Shown piece by piece: positions 36,397 through 51,149 of a stretch of 53,642 nt of DNA. The position numbers were made by a program, and so were the translations under genes. The stretch is taken from the NCBI GenBank assembly GCA_000231825.2, contig JH720316.1, forward strand, positions 211,941 through 265,582, read 5' to 3'. The DNA is from Tetrahymena elliotti 4EA (Eukaryota; Ciliophora; Oligohymenophorea; Hymenostomatida; Tetrahymenidae). The first letter of the stretch is position 1, and each line of letters starts with the position of its first letter. The notes under the pieces are model-generated. The model had not been told where the DNA came from and made no database searches. It worked only from the letters and a program-made list of their open reading frames with translations.

Positions 36397-37662
36397 ATGA
36401 GTAATTCCACTATATACTTACCTAACAATAGAGCTATAATAGGTAATCTATCACTCACTCCCTTAAGACATTATGAGAAAAGAGTTGAATTTTATAGCTA
36501 AAAGAACCCTTCCACCTTAAACCCTTTTTACTCATAAAGAAATATATTTATTCACAATCGTTAATCAGAGTAAGAATAATAATATCAAGGAACACCTAAA
36601 TATAGTAAATATAAATATTAAATGGAACCTAGAATAAACACAGATGGTATCTTCAGCGATTTGTAACAATAATCTGATGATGAAAATTTTGAAGTTACTC
36701 CATTTAGAAATCTCCTTAATTCAGATATTGCTATGTTAAGTAGAGATGAAAAGAAGCAAAACGATCATAATAACACTAAGAACAAATAAATAAAAATAAA
36801 TTTAAATTATTTTGATGAAGATTCCAGATAATATGAGAATTAAATGTAATTTGATAAAAAGAGATTTGAAACAGAAGATAATTTCAGTCATTTTGCTATT
36901 AAAAATGGTCCTAGAAGACTCCAACAATTATCATATGATTAATCTAAACTAAAAGAAACTATTTCTCCTTTTAATAATTAAAGTTAGTAATTAAATATAG
37001 AGTAGTAAAATAACGGATTTAATTAAAGATTATAACAATACAATTAAGATTCAGTTATTTCAAGCTCAGAATACATCTAAAAAAAATAAAAATAGTTAGA
37101 TTCATTCCAAGACAGTAGAATTCCTTCTTAATAATTTTCTAATTCTCCTGTCCATTAGATTTATGAGGAGTTTAACTATAATTTCACAAGCTATATTAAA
37201 AGGTAATCAAACGAATTCACTGCAAGAAAACCATCCATAGATAATGTGTTCCAAAATAATAATAACAACAATAATAGTAAATTAATTTAAAAGAATACAG
37301 CTGGCGATATATTAGATTAATATGAACAGAAAACTGATTTAAAAAATACCCCAAGAAATAGACCTAGAAATGGTAGTTCTTCTTCTTTTAAAAATGAAAT
37401 TCAACTTTAATTAAACTAACAATCAGAATCTCAAAAATCAATTGAATTCTAAAGTGAATTCAATTAAAAAGAATCTAAAATATTATCTTAAAAGTAATAT
37501 GACTAAAGTGCAGACTTAACTCTAAACACTCCACGCAATTCATAAAGAAATATCTAAAAATCTATTTTAAAATCCCGTACGGATAGCTTTTAAGGTTCAT
37601 TCAACGATACAGTGCAAACAGTAAGTACTCCTTAAAAGAAAGTTACTTTCGCCAAATGTTGA
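36397..37662 (+). CDS. Disordered protein with C-terminal PP1-docking motif (421 aa)
   Basis: A single 422-codon exon from ATG (MSNSTIYLPNNRAIIGNLSL) to TGA. It is rich in Asn, Gln, Ser and Lys, with a poly-Asn run near residue 290, repeated TPRN-type basic motifs (NTPRNRPRNGSSS and LNTPRNSQRN) and no membrane segment. The last residues are TPQKKVTFAKC. KVTF at 415-418 fits the RVxF consensus by which many regulators bind the catalytic subunit of protein phosphatase 1, and an SILKSRTDSF segment just before it resembles phosphorylatable sequences in such regulators. Function is inferred from this motif alone; no globular domain is recognisable. A GTAAGT at 37620 could act as a donor, but the frame closes naturally 42 nt later. 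Confidence 0.75.
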
Positions 37663-38573
37663 AAACTTAAATTAAATCTAAAAATACTCCAAAATATTTC
37701 AATTACTAAAAAATTAAAAAAATATAATAAGAAAATCTACTAATTTATTTTATCTATATCAATAAACACTACTTATATCTCTATTTTTCATTAATGAAGT
37801 TTTATCTTCAAGTTTATAAACTTTTCATTTGGTATTTCATTACCTTTATTTCTAATTCTAACATTTACATTTGATCAATATATTTATTATTTATTTGATC
37901 AATTCTGACTGAATAATAATATTATTAGCTATTTGTTTTTTCAGTCAAGTCATATTCTATATTTTATTTTTAACATTTTATCTATATCAAAATTATAGTT
38001 TAAATTAACATTCATTATTTGGAAAATTGAGGAGGGTAATTTAGGGAGACTCATTCATTTTTGAATGGAAAAAAAATATTAAAATTAGAAAATTTCTAAA
38101 AAATTAGGCAAGATAGATAGATATATATTCTTCATTTTCATAATAATTTATGCTAAAAAATTTGGAACAAAAATTATTTTGTATTATTCAAAATTTATGA
38201 GATGAAAATACATCCTTTTCAAATTATGTTCTATTAAAAATTTATTTCATAAAAAATAAAAAATGAATGATTTAAATAATTGTTTTAATAAAATTCAGAT
38301 TTCTTATGAATAATTGTTAGTTATTTACTTTACTTTCAAAAGTTAGTTTAGCCTGTTTAATTTTTTATTTTTTTTGTTTCTTAATTAATTAAATTCTATG
38401 TGAGATCAAAGTAAATTTTTATTTTGGTTAAAAAAATATTAATTTTGTTTACTAAATTAAAGCTAATTTTAAATATCTACTCTCTAAAACATGAAATGTT
38501 CTGATTTTAATAAAAAATTTAATTAACAAAAAATAGATTAATTTGATATTGATAAATATGCAATTTTATCATT
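37663..38573. other. A/T-rich spacer before the tRNA gene
   Basis: Contains the 3' UTR of the preceding gene and then featureless A/T-rich sequence. No gene seen on either strand. Confidence 0.5.
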
Positions 38574-38587
38574 AAAAAAATAAAAAA
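38574..38587 (-). terminator. RNA polymerase III terminator for tRNA-Pro
   Basis: Immediately after the tRNA 3' end on the minus strand, the transcript would run into T6-A-T7. This is a standard Pol III termination signal, though T-runs are common here by composition. Confidence 0.7.
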
Positions 38588-38589
38588 TT

Positions 38590-38661
38590 GGGGTCGTCCG
38601 AGAATCGAACCCGGGACCTCTCGTACCCTAAACGAGAATCATGCCACTAGACCAACAACCC
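38590..38661 (-). tRNA. tRNA-Pro (anticodon AGG)
   Basis: Read on the minus strand, 72 nt fold into a standard cloverleaf. The acceptor stem GGGTTGT pairs with ACGACCC (one G-U). The D arm has TGGTCTAGTGG, which is also the A box. The anticodon stem CTCGT/ACGAG encloses loop TTAGGGT with anticodon AGG, and the T arm CCGGG-TTCGATT-CTCGG holds the B box. The final C is the discriminator base; CCA is not encoded. No intron. It decodes CCU/CCC proline codons after A34-to-inosine modification, as is usual for eukaryotic tRNA-Pro(AGG). Confidence 0.95.
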
Positions 38662-39196
38662 TTAATCAATAGTTTAAGTTTTTAATTTCAATGTGTTTTT
38701 TTATTTTATGATATTGCATCTAGAAAAAATAATTAAATAATAGTTGAAATAGTTAGTTTCTTATTACTCTTTAACTTTGAGTTTAAATGAATTACTTTTG
38801 AGTAACTAATAACTTATTGTTAATTATTTTTATTTTTCATCATAATTCAGAAATTGAATATAGAATTATTTTTAATTTTCATAAGATAAAAGATATTTTC
38901 AAGAAAATTAAGAAATTAGTAAGAAATAATAATAATTTGGTTGTGGTTATCTTCATTATTTTAGATAATTTTAAAAAAACAAACTTTTTTAATTCAATTT
39001 TTGAAAATATAATTTACATTCGGCAAATTAAAAGTAAAAAAATTACATTTTCTCAAAATCAATTAATTAATCTTAATACATAAAGAGAGAGAAGGAAAGA
39101 TTCGTTTATAATTATTAAATAGATTCAAACATTTATTAACCTTATCTTTAATATAATAACTAAAGAAAACATAAAAACAAAATCGTTTTAAACATA
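38662..39196. other. Region upstream of the LRR gene
   Basis: A/T-rich sequence holding the tRNA 5' flank and the LRR promoter or 5' UTR. The 88-codon frame at 38817-39083 has no ATG start, is Ile/Phe/Asn/Lys-rich, and is not judged to be a gene. Confidence 0.5.
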
Positions 39197-41136
39197 ATGA
39201 AATTCAGTGATATTGAAAAAGTATGTAAATTCTTTAAAAATTGAATAATTAAGAAAATATTTTATCATAACAAGTTTTTATAATCTGAAGAAACTAATTT
39301 GGATTAGCTAAGCTTAAATCTCAAGTAAAAATACTTTAAACAAAAGATATTGATTTTGCTTATTCTCATAATATAAATAAAGTTACTCTAAAATAATAGA
39401 TGTCCAAAACTCTAAAAATTTAGGTGAAAAACTTTCCAAATATAAAAAACTAAAATAATTAGAAATCAATTTAAGGTTATTTAATGATAAATCGTTGATA
39501 AAATTTTAAGTAAATAATATTTTGATCTTAAAAAAGGACAACTTACCTTGGAGATCAAGGGCTAAACAGTGTTTTGATTGGTTTGTCTTAATGTTTGTAG
39601 ATAGAAAATTTAAAATTGGAATTAATGTAAATTATGATTGATATGATTTGAAGTGATTAAATTATTTACTAATAGATATAATAGACTAACTTCTGAAGGA
39701 GCCAAATATTTAGGAAATTCACTATCTTAATTAAAAAATCTAAAAAGCTTGCAAATTGCTTTGGAGTAAAAAAATTTCTGATCACAAAAACAAATTATTA
39801 ATTTTTTGAAATTTGGAGGCAAATTAATTTTAAATAAAAAGTTCAAATCGCATTGGAAACCAAGGAATTAATATGTTACTAAATGGATTATTAAATTGTT
39901 AAGATATAAATTAAATTGATATTTAACTTAAGTAAATTAAAAAATAATAAAGCTTACTTACTCCCATCTAATTCAATACACTTTTAATAAAAAGCGAGAA
40001 TATGATAGAAACAGAAGACACTTCCTTTTTTACTAATCAACTCTAAAATTTAAATAAATTATATTCATTCAAATTAGGTCTAAAGTAAAATTTAACAAAA
40101 AAACTCTTTTCTAAATACTTTAAATCCTCAAAATGTAGTACCCTCTTATTTAATTTCATGAATTTATTAAAAATTTTTGGCAAACATATTTTTTTCTCAA
40201 ACAAATTAATTTTTTGAATTTTCTACAATATTGAGGAGATAAGGTATGGATTGATTAATTTATTAAATTTAATATTTGCAAATATAAATCATTAAGATGT
40301 AATAATGCTGGTAATCTCAAGTTAAAAAATTTAAGTGGATTAGGAAAAGGTCTTACTCATTAATAAAATATTATCTTTTTGGGTTTAGATTTGAGGTAAA
40401 ATTTAAGAAAATTGGAAAACATCATTAATATTTTATTCTTAGTGCTAATGGAATAAATAATTAAGTCTTGAGCTCATTAAGTTAAGAGCTATGTTAATTA
40501 TCAAATCTAAGAGTTTTAAGAATGGATTTAAAGTAAATTTTAGATTTTAATAGTTTTTTAAATTTTAAACATAAATTTCATCTTATGAAGTGAAAATAGT
40601 TTAACAGAGATAAGTCTCCTTGATGGATTATATAAGTGTCAAAATTTGGAGTAACTAACAATAAGAGCTATGTAAAGATAATATTGATTGATTGATTTGT
40701 TTATAAATAGTTATTATTATTCATTAAATATTTAGTCAAAATTAAATAGATACTGTTGGTATTACTTCTTTTTCTTAATCTTTAAAAAAATGCTAATCAC
40801 TAAGGATATTTGAACTTGATCTTTGGTAAAAAGTTTGTTTATAAAAAATACACTTTGTATTTATATTTAAATTATAAAAAAGTGAGAATTATATCACAAA
40901 TGAAGGAGTCTTAATATTAGTAGAAGCTGTTTTGGGCTTAAGAAATATCAATTTTTTGAAATTATATTTGGCGTAATATCATTGATATTAATTCAAAATA
41001 AATATTAAGTTTTTTTTATTTTAAATATTAAAATAGATACAATTTTACTGATATGCTCTTAAATGAAAATTCCATCAAAATTTAATTGAAGAAAAAGGAT
41101 TCACTTGTAAAATCTGCTTTAGTTATTTATGGATGA
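39197..41136 (+). CDS. Leucine-rich-repeat protein, one repeat per exon (358 aa, 13 exons)
   Basis: Exons: 39197-39220, 39275-39324, 39383-39475, 39537-39626, 39676-39765, 39842-39931, 39995-40084, 40297-40395, 40443-40532, 40591-40671, 40736-40825, 40883-40972 and 41037-41136. They sum to 1,077 nt (359 codons, TGA stop). From exon 3 on, almost every exon is one ribonuclease-inhibitor-type LRR of 27-33 residues, for example YNRLTSEGAKYLGNSLSQ then LKNLKSLQIAL, and SNRIGNQGINMLLNGLL. Seven exons are exactly 90 nt, and every intron from the second on interrupts a codon after its second base, within the xLxLxL-to-N segment. Introns are 47-76 nt except one of 212 nt. The protein has no signal peptide or membrane segment and probably forms a short horseshoe scaffold for protein binding; partners are unknown. 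The short exons make other predictions likely to miss it. Confidence 0.85.
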
Positions 41137-42259
41137 TTGATTTTTTATTAATAAAATATAATTATTAAAGAAAATAATAAAATAAATATTTAATTGATTG
41201 ATTAAATGTTGTTTTAGTTGTATTTATTTTTTGTTTTTTGTTTTGAAGTATTTGTTGAATTTATAAATTTGATTTTTTAAGATTTATTTTTTGAAATTTG
41301 AGTGTGAAAGAAAGATAAACTGAAAAACAGATTAATAGAACAATAAGATAAATTGAAAACACACACATTTAATTTAAAAATATTCATTGGATATTTTTTT
41401 ATCTTAACCACATCATAATTTTATTATTAAGAGTTTTTGAAAGAATATTTCCTATTTTTAGTTTGGTTTGACTTGAGAGTTATTTAGATTTATATTGGAT
41501 TGATAGTTTTTTTTGCCTGTTAAATAAAGTATTGCAAAGCAAATAAATATATATTGTGTAATTTGAATTAAATCTGAAAAGATCATTTATTAATCATTCA
41601 AAATAAGATAATGAATAATTTGAGATATTGCAAGGAATTCATTCATTCATTTATAAAATTAAATAGTATTGCATGTAATTTATTGAATAAAAAGATTTAT
41701 AAATCAAAAAAACTAGAGTGTGTGCTTTATAAAGAAATAAATATACAAAAAAACAAAGCAATATTCAATTGTTCAAACAAGAAAGGAGACTTTAGCTACT
41801 AAATAGCAAGCAATTAAGCAAGCCAAAAAGGAGGATCAAATCATTTTAATCTTAGCATATATAAAATAAAGATAGTGAGCATAAATGCTGCGAAAGCAAA
41901 TTAACAACATTCTTTAAAACCAAAGTAGGATAATCAATTAATTGACATACTAACTAACAAATTAACTCAATTATTTACTAAGCTTAGAATTTTATTTTGG
42001 AAAATACTAGATCAGATTAGATTTGTTTTCATTTATATTTTAAAATATAGTAGCTAGGACAGAATATGACGAGAGTCCATAGAATGTCCAAATTTAGCAT
42101 TTAGACTCATTTGATTCGCAGAGTAAATTATTTTTTATTAGATTTTGGTTTAATAAATTGCTTTTAACATGATGGATAATTTGCTAAATAAAACCTTTTT
42201 AAAAAGACAGTGGCCGACTTGAATACGATTCAGAAAGGTATCAGCAGGCAGACAATGTT
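41137..42259. other. Spacer between the LRR and kinesin genes
   Basis: Mostly A/T-rich. A frame from ATG 41611 stays open to TGA near 42069 (about 152 codons with TAA/TAG as Gln). It is Lys/Asn/Ile-rich with no recognisable motif; a single-stop code makes such frames common, so I do not call a gene. An upstream ATG pair at 42169-42174 runs into TGA and is not the kinesin start. Confidence 0.4.
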
Positions 42260-45367
<3,108 letters not shown>

Positions 45368-45976
45368 AATACAAAATATAACAAAAAAACTTGATTTTTC
45401 AAGAGAATTAAATGCAAAATTAAATAAAACTTTAAATAGAACTAGATTAAAACTAATTAAATAAAAATAATCTAAATAAAAAAATAAATTTATTAAAAAT
45501 ATATCTACAAAATCAATCAAATTATTGTAAAATCAATTATAAATAAATCTCCTGTATTTTACTTTATATTTTCAACTTAGTTATTTATCTAACCTATTCA
45601 AATCCTTTTAACCCCAAACTCTCTCAAATCAAAAAGCTAATCAACCTTAAATTTTATTAAAAAGCATCTCCATAAAAAAGATAAATAAATTTACAAAAAT
45701 CCTTAGTAACTAACTCTCAAAAATTCTAAGTTATTAATTTTAAGTTTCTGAATGTAAGAGGATTTACAGTCAGTATTAGGTTTAAAAAATTAAAAAAAAA
45801 ATGTAATAAATTTAATAGAAGTAGAAAGTTAGAAAGAATAATTTAGGGATGATATTTATAAAACGAATTAAATTTAAAGAATAGAAATTAAATACAATTT
45901 AATTTAATATTAATTTATTTTAAAATTTAATACAGAATTTTATTAATTAAATTTTAAATAAATGAATTTATTTAGA
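45368..45976. other. Convergent 3' spacer, kinesin and EMC10
   Basis: About 610 bp between two TGA codons of opposing genes. It holds both 3' UTRs and no further gene. An 80-codon minus-strand frame at 45278-45520 is a shadow of the kinesin last exon plus UTR. Confidence 0.6.
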
Positions 45977-47077
45977 TCATCTTTAGGCAGCTCTTTAACC
46001 TTAACCTTATCCCTAAGCTTGAGCATTAGGGTCTGCAGCTCCTGAGATAAATTAGAAAAGAATTAAACCAATAACAATAAACCAGAACTGCAGTGTATTT
46101 ATAATAAAGAAAAAGTTAAAATTTATTTGAAAAGAAAAATAAAATTACGTTATTTTTAAGGAATCCCATAATACCTGCTTCTTGTTCAGGTTATTGCTAT
46201 TAATCTTCTTAGTTTGAACCTTATCTTTGTTGATTTGCTTAATTTGGTTTTTGCTTGTTATTAGCTTTAGGAGGTTGATAGTGAGAACTTTTGTTAATAT
46301 AAAAAAAGTAGATATTATATGAAATTTATTTGTAAAGATATCTTTACGATAAAGATTGAGTGGTCTTATTAATATAAACCTTGAAGACTTCATCAATATC
46401 TTCATCATCATTAACTTATGATTTCTTCTTATTCTTCTTTTCAACAATATTTTTGAGCAAATAAGAAAAAGAGTTAATATTTCCATCTTCGTCAACATTT
46501 ATTTCTACTACTTCCTTGAATTGCTTATTAGGGAAATTCTAAATCAAGCTATTTATTTTAAAGAAAAATAATCTAAAAATATATTCATTTATTGATTGCT
46601 TAATTTACTCAACTGTTGTTAAAAATTCTCTCTATTCAGGATACTTTTAAGAAACTAATTTAAGTTGAAGATATCTTGTGGTATTCTATAATAGTTATCA
46701 TTATTGTAAAAAATGAATATGTGCCATTTGGAATTATTTAGTTTTACACTAGCTTAAGATATAGTTTCTCTAGGAATTAAATAAAGTCTATCACTAATAA
46801 TATATCCGCTTCCTAATTCTATATTGATTTCAATGCTAGCAATCTTATCCCATTTATCATCTATACATTTATAGAAAAAGATTAAGCTAAATTATATCTA
46901 ATTAAATATATGTTTATGATTGATTGCTATTCCCCTAGCTAAAATGGCATTTTTGATTAACAGATTGATGAATTGATTACCTAAACCTAAAGAGAAGTTA
47001 GCCAAAAGATCATACTTCTCATCCTAAGCAGAAACAACTAGAATTGCTAATGTTAATATTAAAATATTTTTTAACAT
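45977..47077 (-). CDS. EMC10: EMC10 homologue, ER membrane protein complex subunit (245 aa)
   Basis: Minus-strand exons: 46981-47077, 46748-46860, 46609-46685, 46348-46548, 46149-46287 and 45977-46087 (246 codons, TGA stop). Residues 1-17 (MLKNILILTLAILVVSA) are a signal peptide. A lumenal beta-rich domain follows, including TTVDLIQNFPNKQFKEVVEI and NVDEDGNINSF, which align by eye with the ACSLVESHL...LHVDVAGNVVGV region of animal EMC10. A Gln/Asn-rich linker leads to GIMGFLKNNFWFIVIGLILF and QFISGAADPNAQ, matching the family's single C-terminal membrane helix and its SGA tail. Length is close to human EMC10 (262 aa). The EMC inserts tail-anchored and multi-pass proteins into the ER membrane, and EMC10 is its lumenal, non-essential subunit. 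Resemblance is modest except at the C-terminus and the central strand region. Confidence 0.78.
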
Positions 47078-48947
47078 TTTTAAATATTTTTTATTTATTT
47101 AGCTTTTAAATTTTTTTAATTAATATCAAATATATCATTTAGATTTTGAAATAAAAACCAATATATTTTTTCAAAGATTTATCTCAAACAAATTGTTAAG
47201 CTTTTGATTCTTTTGCATAATCTGAACACTTTGCTTCTTTCTAAGTAATGCATTTTTAAAAGCATCCTTAATTACCAAACCTATGCATATCAAATCAAAA
47301 TAAGTCATTTCTAAAAAAAGACACATACATTTTCATTTAAATCAACATGTTTTTAAAAAAAGAAAGAATTAATTTCAAAATAAAAATAATTTTATTCCAA
47401 TCAAATTTTTAAATAATCAAACAATTTAATCAATAAAATCCAATCAATTATTATTTCAATAAGCAAAAATGAATATAAAATGATTTGCATTAATTGCCTA
47501 AATAATATATTTCATAAAAATTTGTGGTTTTATTGAGAAATTATATAAATTTTAGTAATATTTCTTAAACCTAATTTGAGTTTCTTTTATAACTTTTCTG
47601 CTTTTTAATTCCTTAAAATAATTAATAATCATTAAAATTATTTTTTTTAAAATAGATGATTCTTCATCAACACAATTTACAATTTTTGAAGAATTGCTGT
47701 ATAATTAGATTAGTAAACTTAATTTCCTCTATCACATTACTGGAAACGCTTTAATGTAAGGAAAATATTCTTTTTTTTCTAACTCTTAACAAAAAATAAT
47801 AAAATAGATTAAAATTCAAAGTATTAAGGTAAAAAAATTTTTAAATAGAAGATAATATTGAGATATACCATTAAAAGTACTTGCAAGATCTATTTTATTT
47901 TTAATATTCCCAATAGAATGATTATTTTTAAACATAATGAAAAAATCTAAATAATAGACTTAATATTCATTTGTAATAGCATATTAGATAATAAAGAAAT
48001 AATTAAAACTAAACAATTATTATTAATTTAGAAATCGTTTAAAATTATGAGATTTTTAATGGGTTAAGTTCATTCATAGTGAGGAAATCTCAAAAGAAAA
48101 TATTTTTAAAATTTATTGTATTGAGTTAATTTCAGAGAAACTAGTTTTTATCAGTAAAAATTTTTATTTTAAATGTAAATTAATTTTTTAAATAAAAAAA
48201 TTTCATCTCCTTCAAGATATTTGTTAATATTAATTTTAACATCTATTTTTTTGAGCTTATTTATTTTCTTATAATTAATTTGCAAATTTGTTGAATCAGT
48301 TTAATGCTAAAGTAATTTAAAATACTCAATCATTGAGTTATTTATTTTTAATTTGCAAGTTTTTCAATTATATAAAAGAAGAGACTGAATGAAAATATCA
48401 AGGTACTATTAGATTGTGATATTCATTTGATTATTCTATAAATATATAAAAGCTTTTTGTTCTAGGTAAAGATCTAATTTTAATCTTCAAAAATAATGAA
48501 TGAATCTTCATAATTAAAAAAACTCAGTTTAGTAATTTTATTTATTAATATTTTCTAATAGATTTTGCAAATTTTAAAAGAAAATTATTTGATTTATTAA
48601 TTTGTAAATATTTTTATCTTATTTTTATAGTATGTTTGTGCTTAACTAAACCTTTACATTTGATGGAAAATATAATGGAACTTTTTTTAATTATGATTAT
48701 TATTGAGTCATACATAATTAAATTAATTAGCAGTACTTATTATTTTTTAATTGTACTAGTTTTTTTCTATGAATAACTGAATTAATGATCAATCAATTTT
48801 ATTTTTTGTAAAGAACTTGGTTCTACTTAAGATTTTACTAATCTTACTGAAATTTAATCAAAAATTTGCTTGCATTCTACGACAATTCATAGTAATTGAT
48901 TACTATTAGGTAAGGTGGGGTTTTAGTACCTTACCTTTTTTCAATAG
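47078..48947. other. Intergenic region with coding-like fragments
   Basis: Upstream of EMC10 (-), so the right edge of that gene's promoter lies here. On the plus strand three short islands read like protein: about 47655-47835 (FTIFEELLYNQISKLNFLYH...), 48640-48705 (NQTFTFDGKYNGTFFNYDYY) and 48812-48890 (STQDFTNLTEIQSKICLHST). Frames break between them and I could not join them with consistent splice phases. They may be exons of an intron-rich gene or remains of a decayed one leading into the frame at 48948-49346. Confidence 0.35.
48908..48936. other. Hairpin with G-rich loop
   Basis: AGGTAAGGT (48908-48916) and ACCTTACCT (48928-48936) form a perfect 9-bp stem around an 11-nt loop starting GGGGTTTT, followed by a T-run. 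It starts at a potential GTAAGG splice donor, so it could equally be an intron that folds on itself. Confidence 0.5.
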
Positions 48948-49346
48948 TTAAGCTACTTTTTTAGTTATATTAGTTCAAAGCCTTTTCTTATATAAGATAT
49001 TGAACTTTATAGCTAAGAAACCTCTCCTGCTTTTACTATTAAAATTTCAACTCAAAACCAAAAAGCAGATAATATGTTTAGTATCTTGTTTCTCTTTGAA
49101 ATAAGATAGAAATTTTAATTTAGAAAAGAAAAAAGAGAATTTCTTTCTTCTAAGTCTTTTTTTATTTTCTAGTTCTTAGAATAGAATAATAAATAATTTA
49201 TATTATTTTTTAAAATAGAAGAAGAAAATTAAGTTATGTTTTTATTTGTTTAGAAAAAATAATAGAAAAAAATTTAAAAATAGTTGAATGATCTTACAAT
49301 TAAATAAAAAATGCTAAGCTTATAATAAAAGTCATTTTTGGTTTGA
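48948..49346 (+). pseudogene. Possible terminal exon or gene remnant, 132 codons
   Basis: An open frame without ATG start follows an AATAG acceptor-like site and ends in TGA. It reads LSYFFSYISSKPFLIQDIEL, then YSQETSPAFTIKISTQNQKA, then a basic, Gln-rich tail. Composition is more protein-like than random A/T-rich DNA, but no homology is recognised and no upstream exon can be attached. It may be the last exon of an unresolved gene whose other parts lie at 47655-48890, or a fossil of one. Frames of this length also arise by chance when TGA is the only stop. Confidence 0.3.
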
Positions 49347-49591
49347 AATAAATGTAAGTTTATAATAATTAACTAAATTGAGTTAAGCCTTTATTAAGTT
49401 AAGCATTTCTTAATTTATTTATTGATGATTTATCTATCAATTTAGGTTCAAAGTAACTAGAACGATTTTGTTAGTTAAAATAGGTTTTTTCTATTAAAAA
49501 AGGAACAAGCTTTTAAAATTTTATTATAAATATTTAACAAAATTTAAATATAGATAAGAAATAAATAGCAACAGAACATAAAATAAGTAAT

Positions 49592-51149
49592 ATGTCAATT
49601 AAAGTTCTTCTTTTATTAGCAGTATTTTGCTTAGTTGCTTACACTCAAAAAGATGGAGCCACTTTAAAAAAAGTAGTTGTTCTCTTCAGACATGGCGCAA
49701 GATATCCAAATTATATCTCAAATGCTCCTATCTACAACACTGAGTTAACTAAACAATTTTCAGGTTAATTGTCCCCTGTAGGTGCAAGATAACTCTTCTA
49801 ATTAGGTACTAAATTGAGAGAAGAGTATATTACAAATAAAAAATTCTTATAAGATTCATATGATTACAATCAACTTTACATTAGGTCAACTGATTCAGAC
49901 AGGTAACTAACTAACTAAGCTAACTAATTAATTATTTTATTTTAAATGATTATAATTGATAAAATCTCTTTTTTAAATTTTTTAAAATATGAGTGTTTAT
50001 TTTTAAATGTTTAGGACAATTATGTCAGCTTAAAGTTTTATGGCGGGTCTTTATCCTGCTGGAACTGGTCCTAAAGTAGATTCTGCTTTTTTAAGTAATC
50101 CCGATTTGAAGAGACACCTTAACCCTCCTTATGTTAATTTACCAGAATAACCTAATGATGTAAATTCTGTTCAAAACTAATATCAGCCAGTCCCTATTAG
50201 AACTGTTTAAAATCAATATGATGGTGCTCTTTATATCCATGGAAATGCTTGCAAAAATTATGCTAAATGGAGAGATGATGCTGCTAATGGATAATTGTTT
50301 ACTAAGTACAGATAATTCTTTGACAAAGAATTCTAAGATTTTGAAACTATTTTTAAGGATTACAATTTCAAGGCGAAGGGATCCAGTTTATCTGCCCTTT
50401 ATGAATGGCTTGATGTTCTTTAATGTAATTTATGGAATAACTTCCCTGAATAAGATTCTGCTTCGAAATCATTCTATGGAAACGAAGAGTTCTCAAAAAA
50501 AATAAAAACTGTTGTTGGTCTTCAGTTTTATCTCAACTTCTTCTTAACTGAATAATAAAGAAAAGTCATTCCTACTCCATTTTTCTAAGATTTGTTAAAA
50601 TATACTTCTGATAATTATAAATAGAGATTCACTATTCTTTCTGGTCATGATACCACAATTAATACAGTTTTATAAGGTCTTAATCTTGTTTCTTATGATT
50701 GCTTAATAGAATATATTGAAAACGGTTACTAACCCAAGCAAGGAAAAGTTTGTATTGTTGAAGAAACTGATTTCGCTGCTAATATTGTTTTTGAAGTAGT
50801 AAATTAAGATGGAAAAGACTACATATAAGTTAAATACAATGGCATCTACTAAAAGATTTGTGACTAAACATAAACTTATTGTGAAATGACTGATTTCAAA
50901 AAAAGAATTAACTCATAAATTGTTATTGACTATGATATATAATGTGGTAATGTTGTTCCTCAAACTCAAACTCAAGAAGCTGCAAGCTCAAGTGATGACA
51001 GCGCTCCTGGATGGAGTATTGCTCTTATAGTTATTTTTGGTGTTCTATTTGGTATTGCTATAGTATTAGCCTTCTACTCCTACAAAATGTCTAATAGAGC
51101 TAAATAATATATGTCAGCTAAATAAGAACAACCAATAACAACTATTTGA
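49592..51149 (+). CDS. Membrane-anchored histidine acid phosphatase (481 aa)
   Basis: Two exons, 49592-49902 and 50015-51149 (482 codons, TGA stop). Residues 1-18 (MSIKVLLLLAVFCLVAYT) form a signal peptide. VVLFRHGARYP at 29-39 carries the catalytic RHGxRxP motif, whose His (34) forms the phospho-histidine intermediate. SGHDTT with His 315-Asp 316 supplies the acid/base HD motif. Spacing and length match the branch-2 histidine phosphatase family (prostatic and lysosomal acid phosphatases). A hydrophobic helix at about 436-461 followed by a short basic tail (YKMSNRAKQ) anchors the enzyme, as in lysosomal acid phosphatase precursors. Likely role: phosphate-ester hydrolysis in lysosomes, phagosomes or at the cell surface. 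The start is preceded by an A-rich leader. Confidence 0.92.

Noticed and set aside
41611..42069. Plus-strand frame of about 152 codons upstream of the kinesin gene
   Set aside because: Lys/Asn/Ile-rich with no domain, and its length is not significant when TGA is the only stop. RNA evidence would be needed to revive it.
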